Part shown: piece after piece, positions 18,104-25,937 of the stretch
Numbering within the stretch: position 1 is the stretch's first letter
How the letters are laid out: the number at the start of each line of letters is the position of its first letter
IMG/VR virus record: IMGVR_UViG_3300018067_000024
Span: 1-29,016 of that record
DNA length: 29,016 nt
Direction: 5' to 3' (one strand)
Source: a virus
Program-made: the position numbers and the translations under genes
The notes under the pieces: generated by a model
Seen by the model: only the letters and a program-made list of their open reading frames with translations
Databases searched by the model: none
Told to the model about the DNA's origin: nothing

Positions 18104-19554
18104 GATTCCTGGTAATTGACTTTGAAATCATCGAACGCGGTGGGATAAACCGCATTGTCGAAGGATTGCAGTATGGTCTAGAAGCTATCGGGTGCACGTT
18201 CGATTACTTTTGGGCCAGTAAGGCCGGCAGGGTACGCAGCCTAAGCCAGACGGCCCCTACGATGGTCAATAGCAGGTACTACCGCTTACCTGCTAAGCAA
18301 CTACCGTACCGTGGCGATGAGGCGAGGAGGCAATATCGTACGCTCTTGCGCGACTACGATGTTGTCATGTTCATGTTGCCATGCCCGCACGATATCAAGA
18401 GCAATACCGGGGATATGTCGTGGATGATGTTGTATCAGGAGGCCGCGGAGGCGGGGCTTCCGATTATGGTGATGATCCACGACAACCTGTGGGACACCTA
18501 CTACCCGTGGTATCGCCAAGTATCGGACTTGGTGAGCCTACACATGTTTACATGTTATCAATCCAAATACGACTCCCTGGCGCGTCTGCCCGGACACTTC
18601 GTGTTTCTGCCCACCCCGTTGGACGTCAGTCAAGCGGCTTTGTACCATCCAGAGAAGACTGGATCTATTTGCTGGATGCCGCAATGGAAGAAGTGGAAAG
18701 GCATCTATCCTTTCATTAAGGCACTGCCACAGATAGAGCACCCTGTCGATATGTACAACGCCGGGATCGAGTACCACAATGCGCGGAATAAAGTGGGGGC
18801 GGGTTGGAAAGATGGCATCGGCCTCGACCATGTTGGTCGCCGTCGTGGCCGTGGGCGACCTGATCACCAATATTGGGGAGCACAATTACCTGCCGAGCTG
18901 CCTGGGATTTATCGTAGGCACAATATCAGCGTGGATCTTAGCGGTTCTATTGGTGGGCAAAGATTCGACGGACAGACATCCTGTGTTATGCTTGAGGCCA
19001 TGCTGTACGGTTGCGTTTCGGCCGTTAGCACAAGGGTTCAGGAGCACCGATGGAGTCCCCTTTCCCAAGCCGATGTTACTTGGGGACTGCCCCCTTCACC
19101 TGACGGAATTGCAGAACGACTTAATGAACTGATGGCAGACACGCGCCTTCAAGCGCGTATAGCTTACAGGGCATTGGAGTTTGTACGGGAGTATAGCGAT
19201 GCTAGGGTTCACGCGGAAACAATCCTCGATCACATCCAGAATCGAGAAGCATATGGACATACGCCTGGCATTGTTCTTCCTGGTTTCTGGGATACTGTGT
19301 GCGATGATCCCGTTCCTGAAGTCATACTGTCTGAAAGACAAGACGAGTACGTCTCAAAGAACACCGCAGCCGTTGCCGTCCTGGGCTCAGGGGTAGACGA
19401 AGAGGAGCTAGACGAAGAGGCGCAGGAAGAAATTGCGGCTATGGGCAACGAAGCCTTACTGCAAGTCTTATCCTCACCACCATCAACGCCAGATGGGCGT
19501 TGGATCAAGTTTATCAGTGGCGTGGCACGGGCTTGGTTGGAGGCCTTCGAATGA
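18100..19554 (+). CDS. GT-B glycosyltransferase (GT4-like), candidate DNA glycosylation enzyme
   Basis: 484 residues; the ATG overlaps the upstream stop (ATGA). The N-terminal Rossmann half has E-R-G-G-I-N-R-I-V-E-G-L and D-Y-D-V-V-M-F-M-L-P, and then I-M-V-M-I-H-D-N-L-W. The C-terminal half carries L-D-L-S-G-S-I (from V-D-L-S-G), then T-S-C-V-M-L-E-A-M-L-Y-G-C, whose E-A-M-x-Y-G-C is the usual nucleotide-sugar-binding helix of GT4 enzymes. A long acidic C-terminal tail follows (D-E-E-E-L-D-E-E-A-Q-E-E). No membrane segment is visible. The gene lies in an overlapping chain with the radical SAM enzyme, so glycosylation of a modified DNA base is an attractive inference. Glycosylation of a protein or cell-wall target is the alternative. 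Confidence 0.7.
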   Translation: MRFLVIDFEIIERGGINRIVEGLQYGLEAIGCTFDYFWASKAGRVRSLSQTAPTMVNSRYYRLPAKQLPYRGDEARRQYRTLLRDYDVVMFMLPCPHDIKSNTGDMSWMMLYQEAAEAGLPIMVMIHDNLWDTYYPWYRQVSDLVSLHMFTCYQSKYDSLARLPGHFVFLPTPLDVSQAALYHPEKTGSICWMPQWKKWKGIYPFIKALPQIEHPVDMYNAGIEYHNARNKVGAGWKDGIGLDHVGRRRGRGRPDHQYWGAQLPAELPGIYRRHNISVDLSGSIGGQRFDGQTSCVMLEAMLYGCVSAVSTRVQEHRWSPLSQADVTWGLPPSPDGIAERLNELMADTRLQARIAYRALEFVREYSDARVHAETILDHIQNREAYGHTPGIVLPGFWDTVCDDPVPEVILSERQDEYVSKNTAAVAVLGSGVDEEELDEEAQEEIAAMGNEALLQVLSSPPSTPDGRWIKFISGVARAWLEAFE

Positions 19555-20552
19555 TTCCGCAGTACGCACCAGTAGATCTGCGCACCAAGATCCTCAGCTT
19601 CAGAAAGGATGCAGTCAGGCTAAACCGTGGAGAGATGGTTGCCCCCACGATGGCTATTGTATATCCTACATATAGCTGCAATATGCGTTGCTTTGGCTGC
19701 ATCTCTAACGCTGAGAATGCACACCCTGCTAGTCTTGGCGTCGATCTCTTTGATGATTTCGTTAGTGACTTTAGCCAGATGGGCGGAGAGTCGTTGGAGT
19801 TTTCGGGAGGTGGTGAGCCCACTCTACATCCTAAGTTTGGTGACCTTATCGCTTCTGTTGCTCGGCGCGATCTACAGTTCGGAATGATTACGAACGGAAC
19901 CAAACCAGATGTTTGTGGGATTGCTTTGGCTTACCCTGGAACTCGCTACCTACGCATCAGTGTTTATACTGTTAACCAACTTGAACACGTTAGACGAATT
20001 AGTCAGAAACGTGATGCTCTTGGTTCTACTTGTCGCATTGGTGGGAAAATCCTGCTTGGCAGCAGCAGCGTTCCAGCGCTCAAATTCCTTACGGAGGAGA
20101 TACTAGATGCAGGTGTCGACTTCGTCAGCATCAAAGCTAAGCGGCACTGCGCAGATGATCCTGAGGGGCTACCTGAGGATAGCAAGCAGCATCTTGAGGC
20201 TACCCTTCAAGAGCTTAGAGATAGATGGCCCGGAAGAGTATTCGGTGGTATCACTAAGACTCACCAAGTTGGAACCTGCTGGCTCTCACCGCTACACACT
20301 GTGGTCGACGCACTTGGCATCGTGTGGGTGTGCTGTTACTATCAGGACCGAGTTGAGGATATCAGCATCGGCAGGCTTTCCGATGTTGCGGGAGGAAAGT
20401 TCCGAGATCTTTGGTATTCGCCCGCACACCGTGCCGCCATGCAAAGAGTTATCATTCCGGAGTGCGACTTCTACGACTGCCGATTTCATGTATATCACGA
20501 CGTGATGAACGAAGAGCTCAAAGATGATGCCTCCCATCTCGCATTCATATAA
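19551..20552 (+). CDS. Radical SAM enzyme with SPASM/twitch-like C-terminus
   Basis: 333 residues from the ATG at 19551, which overlaps the glycosyltransferase stop (ATGA); a longer upstream frame is not used. The 4Fe-4S motif is C-x3-C-x2-C in Y-S-C-N-M-R-C-F-G-C (Cys43, 47, 50). The SAM-binding G-G-G-E-P-T follows at about 86-91. The C-terminal 120 residues contain G-T-C-W, W-V-C-C-Y-Y, P-E-C and Y-D-C-R-F, which fits an auxiliary cluster domain, and an R-L-S-D...L-W-Y-S motif typical of SPASM proteins. Radical SAM enzymes act in thymidine hypermodification of some phages. The substrate here is unknown. Confidence 0.8.
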   Translation: MIPQYAPVDLRTKILSFRKDAVRLNRGEMVAPTMAIVYPTYSCNMRCFGCISNAENAHPASLGVDLFDDFVSDFSQMGGESLEFSGGGEPTLHPKFGDLIASVARRDLQFGMITNGTKPDVCGIALAYPGTRYLRISVYTVNQLEHVRRISQKRDALGSTCRIGGKILLGSSSVPALKFLTEEILDAGVDFVSIKAKRHCADDPEGLPEDSKQHLEATLQELRDRWPGRVFGGITKTHQVGTCWLSPLHTVVDALGIVWVCCYYQDRVEDISIGRLSDVAGGKFRDLWYSPAHRAAMQRVIIPECDFYDCRFHVYHDVMNEELKDDASHLAFI

Positions 20553-20562
20553 CCCGGAGAAA

Positions 20563-21468
20563 ATGGATGCGTTCTGGAACTTCGTTGTAGAAAGACAGTC
20601 TGTATATCACAAGCGTATGGTACTTGGAGAACTTCCCCCATGGACACAGGATCCAGTGTTGCGGCAGTACTTCTTCACCAATGTGTACCGTGAGCTTGAC
20701 AAGGGCACTGTCTTCCTCATCCGCAACATACTGCGGATACAAGACGACAAAGACATGCTGTTCGCCATCATGGTGTACAGGCTCTTTAATGACATAGATA
20801 CCTTCAGGTTCCTGTGGCTGCGCTGCAAGCAAACCCGTTGGGGAGACTGGGATTGGGAGCGTGCGGCTCGGTACCTGGTGGCCTATGAGAACCACGGTAA
20901 TCGTGTATTCACAGATGCCTTTACGGTTACAGGCGTAAAGTTTGGCGGGTTTCCAGACAAAATCAGGAACATCTGCTGGCTGGTAGGCAAGCTGCAACGC
21001 CAAACCCCCGTACTGCTAGAGAGTATCAAGTCTGCGAGGTCTCTGAAACGTGTATGGCAAATCTTCAATGACACAGAAGGATTTGGACGTTTCCTGGCCT
21101 ATGAACTCGCAATTGACGCTAATTATAGCAGACTCATTAACTTTAGCGAGAACGATTGGGTCAACGCAGGACCTGGCTGTAAACGTGGTATCCAATGGAT
21201 CTGGGGTGACCGTGACTCTGGTCACAAGTGGGAGGAGTATATCGTATATCTTCAGGCTAGACAGCGAGAGCATATCGAGCGAATTGGACGCTATGAAAGA
21301 TGGCTTGAAGTCTATCCTGGTTATGACATGACCCTGCGCGGCGTAGAGCACTCCCTGTGTGAGTTTCAGAAGTACGCCCGTGCTCGGTACCATGCTAATC
21401 CTGATGGTACGCCTAGTCGCTCGGCTACGCGCAAATACACTCAACAACTACAACCTGCACTCGTGTAA
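20563..21468 (+). CDS. aGPT-Pplase2/5-hmdU DNA kinase helical-domain protein (DNA base hypermodification)
   Basis: 301 residues. I start at the ATG at 20563 (M-D-A-F-W-N-F-V-V-E-R-Q), which has CGGAG just upstream and lies after the radical SAM stop; the longer frame begins at 20524. The helical family signature is strong: E-R-Q-S-V-Y-H-K-R, P-P-W-T-Q-D-P-V-L-R-Q-Y-F-F-T-N-V-Y-R-E-L-D-K-G-T, then M-V-Y-R-L-F-N. Later come G-F-G-R-F-L-A-Y-E-L, A-G-P-G-C-K-R-G and a C-terminal G-V-E-H-S-L-C-E-F-Q-K-Y. This matches the alpha-glutamyl/putrescinyl-thymine pyrophosphorylase clade associated with hypermodified thymidine in phage DNA. No P-loop is visible, so it is unlikely to be the kinase itself. 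It ends the five-gene cassette. Confidence 0.75.
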   Translation: MDAFWNFVVERQSVYHKRMVLGELPPWTQDPVLRQYFFTNVYRELDKGTVFLIRNILRIQDDKDMLFAIMVYRLFNDIDTFRFLWLRCKQTRWGDWDWERAARYLVAYENHGNRVFTDAFTVTGVKFGGFPDKIRNICWLVGKLQRQTPVLLESIKSARSLKRVWQIFNDTEGFGRFLAYELAIDANYSRLINFSENDWVNAGPGCKRGIQWIWGDRDSGHKWEEYIVYLQARQREHIERIGRYERWLEVYPGYDMTLRGVEHSLCEFQKYARARYHANPDGTPSRSATRKYTQQLQPALV

Positions 21469-21483
21469 ACGATTTGTTACAAT
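21455..21483 (+). promoter_or_regulatory. Promoter of the secreted double-psi barrel gene
   Basis: CTGCAC (21455-21460), 17-bp spacer, TACAAT (21478-21483). The predicted transcript start is about 21489-21490, which is the ATG of the gene itself. Translation would therefore be leaderless. Confidence 0.65.
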
Positions 21484-21488
21484 AGGGC

Positions 21489-21875
21489 ATGCAGGCTTTG
21501 CTAGGCGCGCTGATGGCTCTAGGTGTAGCGACCTCGTCCATGGCAGCCGAACAAGAGACATTGCGTGTCAGGGTTACGTTCTATACCCTTCGCGGCACTA
21601 TGGCTAGTGGATCTTATACGCATAAAGATGCAGCAGCATGTTCAGATTGGCTACCTATGGGGACGAAGCTGATGTTCCCGGATGGCTGGATTGTGACGTG
21701 TCTAGACCGGGGCATGGGCGACATTATATGGAACGCCCGCCGTACTGGACACGATGCCTGGGTAGACGTTTGGGCACCCTCCTATGCCTGGGGCATAAAG
21801 AACGTTGAGAGTGATTACGGGCAGACCACCCAGATGCAGATGGTACGGTGGGGGTGGGGTGATGCCGACTCCTAA
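21489..21875 (+). CDS. Secreted 3D/RlpA-like double-psi beta-barrel protein
   Basis: 128 residues from the ATG at 21489, with no ribosome site. The first 20 residues (A-L-L-G-A-L-M-A-L-G-V-A-T-S-S-M-A-A) look like a signal peptide. The mature part has T-F-Y-T-L-R-G-T-M-A-S-G, A-A-A-C-S-D-W-L-P-M-G-T-K-L, V-T-C-L-D-R-G-M-G, D-V-W-A-P-S-Y-A-W-G and M-V-R-W-G-W. That order is typical of 3D and RlpA-like double-psi barrels, which bind or cut peptidoglycan. The D-V-W-A-P-S motif is the most diagnostic. Its role may be in wall remodelling on entry, release, or superinfection. It is downstream of the modification genes but has its own promoter. Confidence 0.65.
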   Translation: MQALLGALMALGVATSSMAAEQETLRVRVTFYTLRGTMASGSYTHKDAAACSDWLPMGTKLMFPDGWIVTCLDRGMGDIIWNARRTGHDAWVDVWAPSYAWGIKNVESDYGQTTQMQMVRWGWGDADS

Positions 21876-22074
21876 TGGGCTGATCTTGCCCTTTGAGTTC
21901 ATGGATCAACAACTACAAGCCAAAGGTATAGAAGGATATGTCGACCCCCTTACAGGGCTCTTTGTGGTCCGCGACAACGAACCAGCTAGACAGCTACTCA
22001 CTACGCGCCAAGTACACCCCAGGAACTATTCTGGAAGTGCACGCAGACGCCCCACCAGGGAAGATCTGGTGTAA
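21862..22074 (+). CDS. Small hypothetical, possibly first part of a frame-disrupted gene
   Basis: 70 residues from an ATG at 21862, with GGTGGGGTG upstream. It reads L-P-F-E-F-M-D-Q-Q-L-Q-A-K-G-I-E-G-Y-V then V-D-P-L-T-G-L-F-V-V-R-D-N-E-P-A-R. These parts look like a genuine protein. The C-terminal 20 residues are unusually Arg-rich and low in structure, while the alternative frame from about 22010 on becomes protein-like. Either this gene ends normally and overlaps the next, or the two were once one gene. No family is recognised. Confidence 0.5.
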   Translation: MPTPNGLILPFEFMDQQLQAKGIEGYVDPLTGLFVVRDNEPARQLLTTRQVHPRNYSGSARRRPTREDLV

Positions 22075-22330
22075 GCACTGCGAAACTTACCTGATGATTG
22101 GTGCAGAGTCGGTTAGTCACCAGAACATGGTACGCACTTCTCAGTTGTGTACCGCGTGCTCACAGTGGAACTATATCGACGAAGATCTTCGGATTGTGCA
22201 CTCCCCGTCATGTGCAGTGAAGACCGGAGAAATGGTAAAATTGGCTATGGGCGGATCGCAAGCCAGGGGTACCGTAGTTCCTGATAGAGATGCTACGCAA
22301 GAAGAAGCTGCTGCGTGGCCGCATGTCTAA
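22037..22330 (+). CDS. Small zinc-finger-like protein (start uncertain)
   Basis: 97 residues from a GTG at 22037; the frame is open from an ATG at 21938, but the added N-terminus looks like a shadow of the other frame. The core is P-P-G-K-I-W-C-K-H-C-E-T-Y-L-M-I-G and L-C-T-A-C-S-Q-W-N-Y-I-D-E-D, two C-x2-C pairs about 27 residues apart, as in a small zinc ribbon. The tail is soluble with V-V-P-D-R-D-A-T. Its stop overlaps the start of the DNA polymerase gene by eight bases, consistent with translational coupling. The function is unknown; zinc-ribbon proteins near polymerases are frequent in phages. Confidence 0.5.
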   Translation: MHADAPPGKIWCKHCETYLMIGAESVSHQNMVRTSQLCTACSQWNYIDEDLRIVHSPSCAVKTGEMVKLAMGGSQARGTVVPDRDATQEEAAAWPHV

Positions 22331-25300
22331 ATTCGTTCATCTGCATACCCACACTGAGTATAGCGTGCTAGACGGCTTAGCACGCATACCCGATCTGGTT
22401 GACAAGGCGAAGCGTGATGGGCAACAGGCACTCGCAATTACAGATCATGGACGCATGTCTGGAGTTCCTGAGTTTTACCAGGCATGCCGAAAGGCTGATG
22501 TTCGGCCTATTGTTGGACAGGAATTTTATCTTTGCGATGACTGTTCCGACCGCACCCGGACCATCGACCCAGAGACTGGTAAGAAAGAAGGCCCTAGGCG
22601 GCACCATCTGGTACTCTTGGCTCGAGACAGACGTGGGTATGAGATACTGTGCGAGCTTAGCAGTACCGCGAACGATCCTAGCCACTTTTATTACAAGCCT
22701 CGTATTGATTACGGTACGCTGGAAGCTCTATCAAGGAAAGATAGACGCCATCTTATTGCCAGCTCAACTTGTCTCAATGGGCCAATACCTCAGCTCATTC
22801 TCGCAAACAAAAATGGCTCAGCGCTCGAACTAGCCCAATACTTCCGAGAGCTTTTCCCGTACTTCTATCTTGAACTACAGCGCCACGACTACAACCAGAA
22901 GAAACAAGGCGACCGCAGGGCTAACGCGGACCAAGAGAAGGTTAATGACAAGCTCATCAGATGGAGCGAACGATACGGATTCCCATTGGTCATCACCAAT
23001 GATAGCCACTACGTTGAGCCAGCCCATCACTCCGTACATGACATCTGGTTGGCGTGCCAGACAGTATCGTTATGGCGGGATGCGACCCGGTTTCGCTTTG
23101 ACGGTTCAGGATATCACCTCAAGACAACTAGGGAAATGCGAACACTCTGGGCGGATAGACCTGAGGTATGGGCAGCTAGCCAGCGAACTATCCAGGCTTA
23201 CACAGCAGATATACAACTCAGTATCCCAGAGTTGGAACAGCGAAGCTGGCACATCCCAGTGGCACCACGAGCAAACACAGAGATATCTTCTGCTGACTAT
23301 ATGCGCCAGATCTGCGTCAAAAGGCTGCGAGTGCTGGAGAGACGTGGAGGGCTGGCCTCTTCTCCTGATGTATACCGGGATCGCCTCGACTACGAACTCG
23401 GGGTCATCACAGGCAGTAAATTTGAGGAAGAATTCCTTATTGTCCGTGATTACATCAATTGGGCTAGGGATCATAACATTCGGGTTGGTCCTGGCCGTGG
23501 CAGTATGGCAGGGGTTCTCGCAGCCTATCTTATGGGCATTGTTGACGTGGACCCTGTGCGCTTTGGTCTTATGTTTGAGCGTGCTCTCAATCCAGCGCGC
23601 CCGTCGCTTCCGGACTTCGACGTAGACTTTCCCAACAGCAGGCGTATGGATGTGGTGAGGTATCTGCTAGACAGATACAATAAGCCACCATATCAAGCAC
23701 AGCAGGTGGGGACCTTCTCCAGAGGTGGGCCGCGCAGCACTGTTCAGCGTTTGCTTAGTGCACTGGACTTTACCAGGAGTGAACAGTTCTCGGCAAGTAA
23801 GTCTTTGCCAGATGCAGCACTTATTGTCAACCTCAAAGCCAGCGGCGACCTGAAAGACCTGTTGCAAGACGAACATCTGCACCCCGTACTAAAAGGGGCT
23901 ATGGTTAGCTACCCCGCGTTTTATGATTGGGCTACGACGTGTCAGGACCTTATCACGGGCGAAGGTAAGCACGCCGCTGGCATAGTAATTGCCGACGAAC
24001 ACTTCGACCTGCAAAAGCTAGTGCCGACTATGATGGTGGGACGTGGGCAGGGAAGAGGTCAAGCGGCAGTAGTAACTCAGTATGATATGGAGGGTCTCAA
24101 ACGCCTGGGTGTGGTGAAGTTTGACATCCTAAGCCTTACTACCTTGGATGTCATACAAGACTGCATCGAGCTTATCGGGGAAGATCCGTTCGAGGACATG
24201 TATGAGTACGAAGACGAAGCGGTTTGGGCCACTCTCAATCGAGGTGCCTGCTCAGGGGTATTCCAAGTTGAAGGTGGTACTTCCCGGCAGGTTGTTAGAG
24301 ATCTCCAGCTCCAAAGCTTCGAAGACCTTATTGCTGTCATGGCCCTCGGGCGTGGTGGTGCTAACCAGTTCGTCAGTGCCTACCGGGAAGGTCGTGACGG
24401 CGGTACTGCAGACCTCCGGAGAAAGCTCCCAGACAGAAGGCTACGGCGCATACTTCCCCAAGGCGTTGTCCTTTACCAGGAACAGGTTATGGAGATTGGA
24501 CTTCAAATCGGAGGGTTCGACCACCATCTTGTAGACGAACTGAAGGAAGCCATCAAGTATAAGAAGGGGGATATATGGGACGAACTCAAGCCACTTTTCT
24601 TCAATGGGGGCGAACTCTACGACAAGCTCAGTGGCAAATCCAAGGGAGCCGCCCTGGGCGCGCTGAACAACGGGTGCAGCCAGCAGGTAGCCGACCAGAT
24701 TTGGGAGATGATTTGGAGCTACCGAGGGTACGGTTTCAACCGGGCACACGCTACCGCGTATGCGATGATAGCGTATCAGACAGCGTGGCTCAAGACACAC
24801 TATCCTGCTAACTTCTTCTGCACGCTACTGAGCTACGCTAACAAAGACGATTACCCCGTGTACATTGATGAAGCCAAGCTGTTCTTTGGTCTGCGCTTCC
24901 TACCCCCGGATGTGAATAAGTCAGGTTCAGGATTTGTCGTAGAAGGTAAGCATGGCATACGATACGGCCTGACTGCTATAAAAGGGTTAGGTATTGCGGC
25001 CTGCACGGAACTGGTGGAGAACAGGCCGTTCACCTCGGAGGAACACTTGGTCAAGACAGTAACTAAAAGGAGGTGCAACGTTAGAATCATCGACCTGCTG
25101 CGTCGCGTTGGAGCGATGGAAAGTATTGGCACGCAGGGAGATGAAGACCGTGGTAAGACAGAGCTTGAGCTCTTAGGCACATATGTAACTACTCATCCGA
25201 TTGACCAGTACAGAGCCGCACTGGACAAGAAGATCCGCCGACAACTGAACCTTAAAGCACTTACGTCTTCGCAAGATAAGTGGGTCTGGGTTGGCGGGCA

Positions 25301-25526
25301 GGTAGATCGGGTTAGAGAGATAACCACCAAGAACGGTTACAAGATGGCCTTCGTTCAGGTAAAGTATGAAGGGTTGGGATCTTGGGACGTAGTTGTGTTT
25401 CCCGAACGATGGGAGCAACATGGCCCGCACCTGTTCAAAGGACGCGTCGTCATGGTGTACGGCAAACGGCAAAATGACAGAAACAGCATTGTCTTTGAAG
25501 AGGCGAAATATCCGGTCCCAGCGTGA
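22323..25526 (+). CDS. dnaE: DNA polymerase III alpha-type (DnaE-like) replicative polymerase
   Basis: 1067 residues. I choose the ATG at 22323 (M-S-K-F-V-H-L-H-T-H-T-E-Y-S); the longer frame from 22290 adds a Lys-rich lead not seen in the family. Domains in order: PHP with V-H-L-H-T-H and I-T-D-H-G-R plus D-S-H-Y, apparently with intact metal ligands; polymerase palm with G-P-G-R-G-S-M-A-G and P-D-F-D-V-D-F (Asp431 and Asp433) and a third Asp in V-V-K-F-D-I-L (Asp601); then F-Q-V-E-G-G-T-S-R, Y-Q-E-Q-V-M-E-I, G-F-N-R-A-H-A-T-A-Y and a C-terminal OB-like part. It has the size of a short DnaE. This indicates the phage copies its own genome. Confidence 0.9.
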   Translation: MSKFVHLHTHTEYSVLDGLARIPDLVDKAKRDGQQALAITDHGRMSGVPEFYQACRKADVRPIVGQEFYLCDDCSDRTRTIDPETGKKEGPRRHHLVLLARDRRGYEILCELSSTANDPSHFYYKPRIDYGTLEALSRKDRRHLIASSTCLNGPIPQLILANKNGSALELAQYFRELFPYFYLELQRHDYNQKKQGDRRANADQEKVNDKLIRWSERYGFPLVITNDSHYVEPAHHSVHDIWLACQTVSLWRDATRFRFDGSGYHLKTTREMRTLWADRPEVWAASQRTIQAYTADIQLSIPELEQRSWHIPVAPRANTEISSADYMRQICVKRLRVLERRGGLASSPDVYRDRLDYELGVITGSKFEEEFLIVRDYINWARDHNIRVGPGRGSMAGVLAAYLMGIVDVDPVRFGLMFERALNPARPSLPDFDVDFPNSRRMDVVRYLLDRYNKPPYQAQQVGTFSRGGPRSTVQRLLSALDFTRSEQFSASKSLPDAALIVNLKASGDLKDLLQDEHLHPVLKGAMVSYPAFYDWATTCQDLITGEGKHAAGIVIADEHFDLQKLVPTMMVGRGQGRGQAAVVTQYDMEGLKRLGVVKFDILSLTTLDVIQDCIELIGEDPFEDMYEYEDEAVWATLNRGACSGVFQVEGGTSRQVVRDLQLQSFEDLIAVMALGRGGANQFVSAYREGRDGGTADLRRKLPDRRLRRILPQGVVLYQEQVMEIGLQIGGFDHHLVDELKEAIKYKKGDIWDELKPLFFNGGELYDKLSGKSKGAALGALNNGCSQQVADQIWEMIWSYRGYGFNRAHATAYAMIAYQTAWLKTHYPANFFCTLLSYANKDDYPVYIDEAKLFFGLRFLPPDVNKSGSGFVVEGKHGIRYGLTAIKGLGIAACTELVENRPFTSEEHLVKTVTKRRCNVRIIDLLRRVGAMESIGTQGDEDRGKTELELLGTYVTTHPIDQYRAALDKKIRRQLNLKALTSSQDKWVWVGGQVDRVREITTKNGYKMAFVQVKYEGLGSWDVVVFPERWEQHGPHLFKGRVVMVYGKRQNDRNSIVFEEAKYPVPA

Positions 25527-25541
25527 GAGTTGGAGGTACTA

Positions 25542-25937
25542 ATGCTACTAGATTTTCTCAAGAAAAGGGGCGCTCCGCAACTACATCGATGCTTCACGTG
25601 TCTGGAGCCCCGTACCGAAGAGCAACTACGGAAGGTTGTCTATGAGGTCGAAGTCTGCCACCACTGCACCACCACAACTAACGGAAGTGCAGACGATTTT
25701 GCAGAAGAGATTCGGGAAGGAAGTGCTCTTCCGCGCATCGGACCCGAGGTTCCAGATCCGGAGAATCTCGACCGGGATTTTGACCCTGGACTTTTTGTTG
25801 GGTGGCGGGATCGCATTGGGGCGTATAACCGAGTTCTACGGCCAGTATGCAGCCCTGAAGAGTCATGCCTTGTACAGGACGATAGCTCTGGCTCAAGCGG
25901 CGGGACTCAACTGCGCCTTGATGGATGCGGAGCATAG
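25542..25937 (+). CDS. Small zinc-finger ORF overlapping recA
   Basis: 131 residues from an ATG at 25542 with a strong ribosome site (TGGAGG). The first 45 residues contain L-H-R-C-F-T-C-L-E-P-R-T and V-E-V-C-H-H-C-T-T, two C-x2-C pairs. The remaining about 85 residues lie over the start of recA in another frame and are Asp/Glu/Pro-rich with little apparent structure. The recA frame is clearly the conserved one there. The true protein may be only the first part with a later extension, or the overlap may be real. No function can be assigned beyond probable zinc binding. Confidence 0.5.
   Translation: MLLDFLKKRGAPQLHRCFTCLEPRTEEQLRKVVYEVEVCHHCTTTTNGSADDFAEEIREGSALPRIGPEVPDPENLDRDFDPGLFVGWRDRIGAYNRVLRPVCSPEESCLVQDDSSGSSGGTQLRLDGCGA

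Noticed and set aside
19627-20106. Two hydrophobic frames inside the radical SAM gene
   Set aside because: Both are in the same +1 frame relation, and neither has a ribosome site. They are shadows of the conserved gene.
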